From positions 496,001 through 560,000 of the forward strand of contig NZ_JAFMOF010000003.1 of the NCBI RefSeq assembly GCF_017349075.1: a DNA stretch of 64,000 nucleotides. Reading direction: 5' to 3'. The translations under genes were made by a program, and so were the position numbers. Of this stretch, positions 58,183 to 64,000 are shown piece after piece. Within the stretch, counting starts at the first letter, position 1. Each line of letters starts with the position of its first letter. The DNA is from Streptomyces triculaminicus. Lineage in GTDB: Bacteria; Actinomycetota; Actinomycetes; Streptomycetales; Streptomycetaceae. The notes beneath the pieces were generated by a model. It saw nothing but the letters and a program-made list of their open reading frames with translations. It was not told the origin of the DNA and ran no database searches.

Positions 58183-58338
58183 CCGGGGCCGGATGACCAC
58201 GTGCCCCGAGTCCAGGTCGATCGGGCCCTTGGCCGGATCCCCGTCGCCGACGTCCTCGCGGGTGAACTCGAGACGGTTGCGCTCTTCCTCGGTGCGTTCC
58301 CGCCCCGGCGCGAACACCTCGTCTATCACGTTGAACAT
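58174..58338 (-). CDS. DUF6191-like small protein
   Basis: A 54-residue gene: MFNVIDEVFAPGRERTEEE, then the segment RNRLELTREDVGDGD and PAKGPIDLDSGHVVIRPRQG. It resembles the small DUF6191 proteins of Streptomyces (about 55-70 aa, FNxxDExFAPGR...PIDL). No membrane segment; function unknown. It begins 15 bases after the stop of the preceding lipoprotein gene on the same strand, so it is probably co-transcribed. GGGAGTCC just before ATG serves as a ribosome site. Confidence 0.75.
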   Translation of the reverse strand: MFNVIDEVFAPGRERTEEERNRLEFTREDVGDGDPAKGPIDLDSGHVVIRPRQG

Positions 58339-58353
58339 CAGGACTCCCGTCCG

Positions 58354-59499
58354 TCATGTCACCTTCAGGCGGAGCAGCCGGTCGTCCTGTGGCCCGGGCC
58401 TTCCCCGTCCGTCCGTGTTGCTCGTCGTCAGCCACAGTCCGCCGTCGTCCGTAGGGACAACCGTGCGAAGCCGCCCGTAGTTCCCCACGAGGAACGCCCG
58501 GGGCGCCGCCACGGGCCGCGATCCCCGCAGCGGGACGCGCCACAGGCGCTCCCCACGCAGGCCGGCCATCCACAGGGAGCCGGCCGCGTAGGCGAGGCCG
58601 CTGGGGGAGGCGTCGGAGGGGCGCCACTGCTCGACGGGGTCGACGAAGCCCGGCCTGCCCGCCTTGCCCTCGGCCCGGGGCCAGCCGTAGTTGCGGCCCG
58701 GCTCGACGAGGTTGAGCTCGTCCCACGTGTCCTGGCCGAACTCCGACGCCCACAGGCGCTTGTCCGCGTCCCACGCCAGGCCCTGCACGTTGCGGTGGCC
58801 GTAGCTGTAGACGACCGAGTCGGCCCGCGGATTGCCGTGGGCCGGTTCGCCGTCGGGGGTCATGCGCAGGATCTTGCCGCCGAGGGAGGCGGGGTCCTGG
58901 GCGAGCTCGCGCCGCCCGCCCTCGCCGGTGCCGGCGTAGAGCATTCCGTCGGGGCCGAAGGCGATGCGGCCGCCGTTGTGGACGGTGCCCTTGGGGATGT
59001 CGCGCAGGACGGTGTCCGGCGGGGTCAGCTGCTCGCCCGCCGGGCGCTTGTCGTTGACCAGCATGCGGGCGATGCGATTGTCGGACTCGGTGGTGAAGTA
59101 CGCGTACAGCGTGCGGTCTTCGGCGAAGCGGGGGGAGACCGCCAGGCCCAGCAGCCCGCCCTCGCCCGCCGCCGCGACCCCCGGCACCGAGCCCACCTCG
59201 GTCCGCCGCCCGTCCCCGGCCGCGATCCGGACGATCCTGCCGGTGTCGCGCGAGCCCACCAGCAGGTCGCCGCCGGGCAGGGTGGTCACGCCCCACGGGG
59301 AGGGCAGCCCGGTGGCGAGCGTACGGACGACCTCGGCCGAGCCCTTCGCGGGCGCCCCGGCGGACGCGGGCGCCGTCCCCGACGGCGACGTCCGGCTCTC
59401 CGGTCCGCCGCCGGGCCTCCCGCCGCCGTCCGAACAGCCCGTGGCGGCGATCAGCAGCGCGGCGGCCACGGCGGTCGGGCGGCGTCGTGAAGGGCGCAC
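58354..59499 (-). CDS. PQQ-dependent glucose/sorbosone dehydrogenase-like lipoprotein
   Basis: 381 residues from GTG 59499. The leader ends LLIAATGCSDGGG, a lipobox with Cys22, so it is anchored outside the cell. A six-bladed propeller follows: GLPSPWGVTTLPGGDLLVGS, GLLGLAVSPRF, HNGGRIAFGPDGMLYAGTGE, SYGHRNVQGLAWDA and ASEFGQDTWDELN. These match the soluble GDH (GSDH) family; the catalytic His, the Arg/Asn and the calcium-binding backbone segments seem present. Many actinobacterial members have not been shown to use PQQ, so treat the activity as inferred. Confidence 0.85.
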   Translation of the reverse strand: MRPSRRRPTAVAAALLIAATGCSDGGGRPGGGPESRTSPSGTAPASAGAPAKGSAEVVRTLATGLPSPWGVTTLPGGDLLVGSRDTGRIVRIAAGDGRRTEVGSVPGVAAAGEGGLLGLAVSPRFAEDRTLYAYFTTESDNRIARMLVNDKRPAGEQLTPPDTVLRDIPKGTVHNGGRIAFGPDGMLYAGTGEGGRRELAQDPASLGGKILRMTPDGEPAHGNPRADSVVYSYGHRNVQGLAWDADKRLWASEFGQDTWDELNLVEPGRNYGWPRAEGKAGRPGFVDPVEQWRPSDASPSGLAYAAGSLWMAGLRGERLWRVPLRGSRPVAAPRAFLVGNYGRLRTVVPTDDGGLWLTTSNTDGRGRPGPQDDRLLRLKVT

Positions 59500-59559
59500 G
59501 GTGAGGGTCCTCTCGCCTCGGCGGCGTGCATCACGCGTCCTTCATACACCCCGGCCCGC

Positions 59560-60594
59560 TCAGTCCCAGGACCCCATCGCCCTCGGCAGGGCGGCTATCT
59601 CGGCGAAGTCCTCGCGCGTCAGCCGCAGTCCGGCGGCCTCGGCGTTCTGCACCGCCCACCGCGCCTTCTTCGTGCCCGGCACCGGCACCACATGCCGGCC
59701 CTGGGCCAGCACCCAGGCCAGGGCGACCTGGGCCGCGGTGGCGTCGTGGCGGTGTGCCACCCGGCGCAGCCCGGCGACTATCGGCTGGTTGGCGGCCATC
59801 ATCTCCGCCGTGAAGCGCGGGTGCCGCGCGCGGACGTCCTCCGGCTCGAAGCCCTGGCCGGGGGTGAGGGTGCCACTGAGGAAACCATTCCCCAGGGGCA
59901 TCGCGGCCAGCAGTCCCACCCCGCGCGACGCGCACCACGGCACCAGCCGGTCCAGCGGCTCCCGCGACCAGACCGACAACTCCGCCTGCACACAGCTGAC
60001 CGGGAAGACCTGCTGCACCCGCTCGAGCTGGCGGATCGTCGCGTCGTACATCCCCGCACCGGAACGCGGCCCGGAGCGCGGCCCGGAACGCGCCCCGGCG
60101 CCGGGCCTGCGCTGGGCCCGCGCGCCGATCGCGCACCACCCCAGCGCCCGCACCTTCCCGGCGGAGACCAGCTCCGCCATCGCCCCCCAGGTCTCCTCGA
60201 CCGGCACCTCCGGATCCGGCCGGTGCAGCTGGTAGAGATCGATCACATCGGTCTGCAGCCGGCGCAGCGAGGCGTCGCACGCCCGCTTGACGTAGCCGGG
60301 CCGGCCGTTGGCGACGATGTGCGACTCGCCCACCAGCAGCCCGCACTTGGTCGAGACGAAGGCCTCCGACCGCCTCTCGCGCAGCACCCGCCCCAAGAGC
60401 AACTCATTGGTGAACGGCCCGTACATGTCGGCGGTGTCCAGCAGGGTGGCCCCCGCGTCGAGGGCCGCGTGGATCGTGCGCAGCGCGGTCTCGCCGTTCT
60501 GCTGGGAGGCGGTGTACGCCCAGTGCATGGGCATGCACCCGAGGCCGATCGCCCCCACTTCGAGCGCCGTCGCACCGATTGTCCTGCGGTCCAC
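59560..60594 (-). CDS. Aldo/keto reductase
   Basis: 344 residues from GTG 60594 (GGAGGGG 9 bases upstream); a longer frame to 60669 overlaps the divergent gene's start. AKR barrel: LGCMPMHWAY, LLDTADMYGPFTNELLLGR (Asp and Tyr of the tetrad), AFVSTKCGLLV (Lys), DLYQLHRPDPEVPVE (His) and VPVPGTKKARWAVQN (NADPH site). Odd: between the sixth and seventh elements lies GARSGPRSGPRSGAGM, a small repeat-derived insertion (about 60050-60110). Confidence 0.9.
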   Translation of the reverse strand: MDRRTIGATALEVGAIGLGCMPMHWAYTASQQNGETALRTIHAALDAGATLLDTADMYGPFTNELLLGRVLRERRSEAFVSTKCGLLVGESHIVANGRPGYVKRACDASLRRLQTDVIDLYQLHRPDPEVPVEETWGAMAELVSAGKVRALGWCAIGARAQRRPGAGARSGPRSGPRSGAGMYDATIRQLERVQQVFPVSCVQAELSVWSREPLDRLVPWCASRGVGLLAAMPLGNGFLSGTLTPGQGFEPEDVRARHPRFTAEMMAANQPIVAGLRRVAHRHDATAAQVALAWVLAQGRHVVPVPGTKKARWAVQNAEAAGLRLTREDFAEIAALPRAMGSWD

Positions 60595-60655
60595 CGGCCG
60601 TACCCCTCCCGTTCCTCGCCCCCAAAGTAACCTCTGCCTCCGGGGCCCCTTCGCA

Positions 60656-60661
60656 TAGCCT
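60656..60661 (+). promoter_or_regulatory. Probable -10 element of a leaderless transcript
   Basis: TAGCCT lies 6 bases before ATG 60668, without a ribosome site. Divergent from the aldo/keto reductase across 73 bases. Confidence 0.45.
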
Positions 60662-60667
60662 CCAGAC

Positions 60668-61630
60668 ATGAGCGCAGATCACAGCGGTTCCGCCGCCCTC
60701 CCCCTGGCCTGGCTGCCGATCGAGCCCGAGGAGATCGAGGGCCTGCCCGAGGGGCTCCGGTACGCCCACTGGAACGGCGGGCCCGACTACCCCACCGATC
60801 CGGCCGAGTGCTCGTTCTACTGCGTGCCGTACCTCAAGGGCACCGCCGTCTCCGCGCGCCCGCTGCCGGAGATGTCCCGGCTGCGGGTGGTGCAGACGCT
60901 CACCGCGGGCGTCGACGACATCCTGCCCGCCGTCCCGCTGCTGCCGTCCGGCACGCTGCTGTGCAACGCCCGCGGGCTGCACGACGCCAGCACCGCCGAG
61001 CTGGCCCTGGCGCTCACCCTCGCCGCCCTGCGCGACATCCCCGGCTTCGTCCGCGCGCAGGACGCGGGGGAGTGGCGGCAGGAGTTCCGCCCGGCGCTCG
61101 CCGACAAGTCGGTGCTCATCGTCGGCTACGGCTCGATCGGCGCGGCCATCGAGGACCGGCTCGTTCCCTTTGAGTGCGCGCGGGTGGTGCGCGTCGCGCG
61201 CTCCCCGCGCACGACAGCACGCGGCCCGGTGCAGCCGGTCGCCGCCCTGCCTCAACTCCTGCCCGACGCCGACGTGGTGATCCTCGCCACCCCGCTCACG
61301 GACGAGACCCGGCACCTGGCCGACGCCGCGTTCCTCGGCCGGATGAAGGACGGCGCGCTCCTGGTCAACATCGCGCGCGGCGCCGTCGTGGACACCGAGG
61401 CCCTGCTGACCGAGCTGGAGCGGGGCCGGCTGCGCGCCGCCCTGGACGTCACCGACCCCGAGCCCCTTCCCGCCGGTCACCCGCTGTGGAAGGCGCCCGG
61501 AGCCCTGATCACCCCCCATGTGGGTGGACCTTCCTCGGCCTACCTGCCCCGGGCCAAGGCCCTCCTGCGCGATCAGCTGGCCAGATTCGTACTGGACGAG
61601 CCTCTGCGAAATGTCGTAGCCACCGCGTAG
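60668..61630 (+). CDS. D-2-hydroxyacid dehydrogenase
   Basis: 320 residues. NAD-binding motif VGYGSIGAAIEDRL (about 155-168); catalytic Arg in LLVNIARGAVVDTEALL, Glu in DVTDPEPLPAGHPLW and His in GALITPHVGG. Substrate-binding N-terminus begins LPLAWLPIEPEEIEGLPEGL. Lactate-, glyoxylate- or phosphonate-type substrates are possible. Not full-length SerA (no ACT domain). Confidence 0.92.
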   Translation: MSADHSGSAALPLAWLPIEPEEIEGLPEGLRYAHWNGGPDYPTDPAECSFYCVPYLKGTAVSARPLPEMSRLRVVQTLTAGVDDILPAVPLLPSGTLLCNARGLHDASTAELALALTLAALRDIPGFVRAQDAGEWRQEFRPALADKSVLIVGYGSIGAAIEDRLVPFECARVVRVARSPRTTARGPVQPVAALPQLLPDADVVILATPLTDETRHLADAAFLGRMKDGALLVNIARGAVVDTEALLTELERGRLRAALDVTDPEPLPAGHPLWKAPGALITPHVGGPSSAYLPRAKALLRDQLARFVLDEPLRNVVATA

Positions 61631-61830
61631 CCGTTCCGGGCCGCGAACGCCCCGCTACCACGTAGAGACATCATTCGGCTGCGCTCCGTATCCGTAATCC
61701 GGTACCTAGTTACGCTATGTATATGAGCTATGTCCCTGAGTGACGAGTCTGGTGTATCGTCCCGACGGGGGCTGCGCCGCGCACCGTACGGACGCAGCGA
61801 TGTACCGGCACTCGAGGGGGGCGACGGGCG
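61631..61830 (+). promoter_or_regulatory. Promoter region of the cdgE-like gene
   Basis: A/T-rich stretch (about 61680-61735: GGTACCTAGTTACGC, TATGTATATGAG) followed by a BldD-like site at 61730-61744. No gene of its own. The 316-base gap to GTG 61947 also holds the 39-codon ORF listed next. Confidence 0.5.
61730..61744. promoter_or_regulatory. BldD-like operator
   Basis: ATGTCCCTGAGTGAC fits the published BldD consensus NTNACNCWGNGTNAN at all specified positions but one (T for A at the fourth). BldD-c-di-GMP represses several c-di-GMP genes in Streptomyces, so a site here is biologically sensible; binding is inferred. Confidence 0.45.
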
Positions 61831-61950
61831 ATGCACGGCCAATGGACGATCTACCCGACGCGGCTCAGGCGCGGACCACGGCCGCACGGCACGGCGACCC
61901 CGGTCCTGTGGCTCCCATGGCCCGGCCTGCCCCGGACGGCGGCGCGGTGA
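61831..61950 (+). CDS. Short coupled ORF upstream of cdgE, possible leader peptide
   Basis: 39 codons, MHGQWTIYPTRLRRGPRP to a TGA at 61948-61950 that overlaps the cdgE GTG as GTGA. It has a good ribosome site (GAGGGGGG, about 10 bases upstream) and about 90% third-position GC, higher than the alternative frame (about 77%). No known domain. It may only exist to set cdgE translation. If cdgE instead starts at ATG 61842, this is an overlapping non-coding frame. Confidence 0.45.
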   Translation: MHGQWTIYPTRLRRGPRPHGTATPVLWLPWPGLPRTAAR

Positions 61951-64000
61951 GCGCCCCCGGAGCGGCGCTGGCCCGCCGGCCCGCCCCCGCCGGAGGGCCG
62001 GGCGTGCTCTCCCAGCTTTTCCTCGCCGTGATCTGCGGCGGCTACGCCACGGGCGCCGCCTTGGGCTGGGGCTCGGCCGAGCTCGCCACCACCATGGGCG
62101 ACTTCGGCCTGAGCGGCGCCGCCGGCCTCGCCGCCGTCTCCTGCTTCTGGTACGGGCGCACCCGCAGCACCCGCTTCCGGCCCGCCTGGCTGCTGTTCGC
62201 CGCCTCCTCCGCGATGGCCGGCTTCGGCAACGCCGTCTGGGGCTGGTACGAGGTCGTGCTGAACCGGCCCGTGCCGAGCCCCTCCCCGGCCGACTTCTGC
62301 TTCCTGCTCTTCGCGCCGCCCGCCATCATCGGCCTGCTGGTCCTGGCCCGCCGCCCGGTCACCCGGGCCGGCTGGGTCTGCCTGGGGCTCGACTCCTGGC
62401 TCATCGGCGGCTCGCTGCTGACGCTCTCCTGGAGCCTGGCCCTCGCCCACACCGCGCACTTCGCGGGCGAGACCGTCGCCCACGCCGCGCTCTCCCTCGC
62501 CTACCCGCTGCTGGACATCGTGCTGGTGTCCATGGTGCTGGCGCTGCACTTCAGGCGCTCCTCGGCCAACCGCTCCGCCATCAACACCGCCATCGCCGCC
62601 CTGGCCCTGACCGTCCTGTGCGACGCGCTGTTCACCTCGCCGCTGCTGCGCGACCACTACCGCTCCGGCCAGATCCTCGACGCCGGCTGGTTCGCGGGCT
62701 ACCTGCTCATGGCGTACGCGCCCTGGGTGGCCCGCGAGGAGGGCGAGGAGACCCCCGGCAGGCGCCCGCGGCCCCTGCCCGCCTCCAGCCGGCCCATCGC
62801 CGGCTCGCTCGCCGCCCTCACCCCCTACCTCGCCGCCGCCGTCTGCACCCTGGGCATCCTCTACAACGTCCTCGACGGCCACCGCGTCGACCGCGTCGTG
62901 CTCTTCACCGGCTGCACGGTCGTCCTGGCGCTCGTGGTCCGCCAGGGCATCATGCTGCTCGACAACATCTCCCTCACCCAGGAACTGGCCCAGAAGGAGA
63001 ACCACTTCCGCTCCCTGGTGCAGGGCTCCAGCGACGTCATCATGATCGCCGCGCCCACCGGGATACTGCGCTACGTCAGCCCCGCCGCCGCCGGGGTCTA
63101 CGGCCGTGACGCCGAGGAGCTCGTCGGCTCCGAGCTCGCCTCGCTGATCCACCCCGAGGACCTGGGCCGCGTCGTGCACGAGGTGCGCCGCTTCCTCGCG
63201 GCCCCGCCCGCCGAGGAGCCCACCACCCGCATCGAGTGCCGCTTCCGCTCCGGCGGCGGCGACTGGCTCAACGTGGAGTCCACCGTCAACCGCCACCACG
63301 GCGGGCTGATCTTCAACAGTCGCGACGTCACCGAACGGGTCCGCCTCCAGGCGCAGTTGCAGCACACCGCCGAGCACGACACGCTCACCGACCTGCCCAA
63401 CCGCGCCCTGTTCACCCGGCGCGTCGAGCAGGCCCTCGCCGGCCGCAGAGTCACCGACGCCGGCACCGCCGTGCTCTTCATCGACCTCGACGGCTTCAAG
63501 GCCGTCAACGACACCGTCGGCCACCAGGCCGGCGACGAACTCCTGGTGCAGGCCGCCCGCCGGCTCCAGGACTCGGTACGGGCCGGGGACTCCACCGCCC
63601 GCTTCGGGGGCGACGAGTTCGCCGCGCTCATCATCGGCGACGGCACCCGCGACGCCGCCGCCCGCGAGTACCGCATCCTGGAGATCGCCGACCGGCTCCG
63701 GCTCACCCTCTCCCAGCCCTACCTCGTCGAGGGCGGCACGGAGGTCCGCGTCGCCGCCAGCATCGGCGTCGCCTTCGCCGAGCCCGGCATCACCCCCGGC
63801 ACCCTCATGCGCAACGCCGACCTCGCGATGTACCGCGCCAAGCAGGCCGGAAAGGGCCGCGTGGAGCTCTACGCACCCCAGATGCAGGCCGACGTCGTAC
63901 GCCGCGCGGAGCTGGCCACCCGGCTGCGCACCGCCCTGCACGACGGCGAGTTCGCGCTGCTGCACCAGCCGGTCGTCGAGCTGGCCACCGGCGTCATCAC
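61947..64000 (+). CDS. cdgE: PAS-GGDEF-EAL cyclic-di-GMP turnover protein, CdgE-like, 3' end outside window
   Basis: 684 codons in the window from GTG 61947; ATG 61842 in the same frame is an alternative start. About eight helices (about 25-320: FLAVICGGYATGAAL, DFCFLLFAPPAIIGLLVL), then PAS/PAC (about 355-460: VMFIAAPT-like VIMIAAPTGILRYVSP), GGDEF with FGGDEFAALIIGDGT intact (about 545-555), and the first residues of an EAL domain (EFALLHQPVVELATG) at the right edge. Order and position after the 2-hydroxyacid dehydrogenase match the S. coelicolor cdgE region, from which the symbol is taken. Catalytic status of EAL cannot be seen. Confidence 0.88.
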   Translation, partial: MSAPGAALARRPAPAGGPGVLSQLFLAVICGGYATGAALGWGSAELATTMGDFGLSGAAGLAAVSCFWYGRTRSTRFRPAWLLFAASSAMAGFGNAVWGWYEVVLNRPVPSPSPADFCFLLFAPPAIIGLLVLARRPVTRAGWVCLGLDSWLIGGSLLTLSWSLALAHTAHFAGETVAHAALSLAYPLLDIVLVSMVLALHFRRSSANRSAINTAIAALALTVLCDALFTSPLLRDHYRSGQILDAGWFAGYLLMAYAPWVAREEGEETPGRRPRPLPASSRPIAGSLAALTPYLAAAVCTLGILYNVLDGHRVDRVVLFTGCTVVLALVVRQGIMLLDNISLTQELAQKENHFRSLVQGSSDVIMIAAPTGILRYVSPAAAGVYGRDAEELVGSELASLIHPEDLGRVVHEVRRFLAAPPAEEPTTRIECRFRSGGGDWLNVESTVNRHHGGLIFNSRDVTERVRLQAQLQHTAEHDTLTDLPNRALFTRRVEQALAGRRVTDAGTAVLFIDLDGFKAVNDTVGHQAGDELLVQAARRLQDSVRAGDSTARFGGDEFAALIIGDGTRDAAAREYRILEIADRLRLTLSQPYLVEGGTEVRVAASIGVAFAEPGITPGTLMRNADLAMYRAKQAGKGRVELYAPQMQADVVRRAELATRLRTALHDGEFALLHQPVVELATGVI

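Noticed and set aside
61851..63965. 704-codon minus-strand frame near the right edge
   Set aside because: Shadow of the PAS-GGDEF-EAL gene on the plus strand, whose motifs (GGDEF) are clear.

Overview
The window is high-GC actinobacterial DNA with strong third-position GC bias, many GTG starts, ATGA/GTGA stop-start overlaps, few A/T-rich stretches and lipoprotein/secretion signals typical of Streptomyces. Gene content and order (treS-glgE, glgP, glgX, gcvT-gcvH-glyA, an opp operon, mnmA, ligA, a GGDEF-EAL gene, gatCAB, a second PAS-GGDEF-EAL gene) look like a conserved core-chromosome segment of the genus. I see no IS element, prophage, CRISPR array, rRNA or tRNA gene. The genus assignment is inference from content and codon use.

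Layout. (a) 1-16.5 kb: alpha-glucan metabolism (treS cut by the left edge, glgE, glycogen phosphorylase, debranching enzyme glgX), with an XRE regulator, a secreted M4 metalloprotease and a heterodimeric ABC exporter between them. (b) 16.6-22.4 kb: two tandem L,D-transpeptidase lipoproteins, an enoyl-CoA hydratase-like protein, an anti-sigma-type ATPase, and an amidase that is open in frame into an EF-hand protein. (c) 22.5-30.1 kb: a serine/glycine island: sdaA, then glyA, gcvH and gcvT behind a tandem glycine riboswitch, followed by a P-loop ATPase and two SseB-like genes. (d) 30.1-38.3 kb: a five-gene oligopeptide ABC importer operon and an exported M1 aminopeptidase with N-terminal tandem repeats. 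(e) 38.3-46.5 kb: TRIC-type channel, a maleylpyruvate-isomerase-like protein divergent from a WYL regulator, cysteine desulfurase and mnmA (tRNA thiolation pair), two related small secreted proteins, an SDR, and a MetE C-terminal-like methionine synthase. (f) 46.5-55.6 kb: ligA, a GGDEF-EAL c-di-GMP enzyme (rmdB-like), gatC-gatA-small membrane protein-gatB, and an exported AMIN-like protein. (g) 55.8-64 kb: MMPL transporter, a 54-residue gene, a soluble-glucose-dehydrogenase-like lipoprotein, aldo/keto reductase, 2-hydroxyacid dehydrogenase, and a PAS-GGDEF-EAL gene (cdgE-like) cut by the right edge.

How the genes fit together. GlgE/TreS build or process maltosyl glucans that GlgP and GlgX degrade. 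The protease and the opp importer share a 14-base motif about 250-270 bases upstream, suggesting coordinated peptide scavenging. SdaA, GlyA and GcvT/H balance serine, glycine and one-carbon units. The two c-di-GMP genes link the segment to developmental control: rmdB has an in-frame TTA codon (bldA dependence) and cdgE has a near-consensus BldD-like box upstream.

The least ordinary features are the amidase/EF-hand read-through ORF, a roughly 144-base near-perfect inverted repeat at 28.2-28.4 kb, the shared protease/opp motif, the TTA codon in rmdB, and a short coupled ORF ahead of cdgE. I did not find a clearly new multi-gene defence or biosynthetic system.
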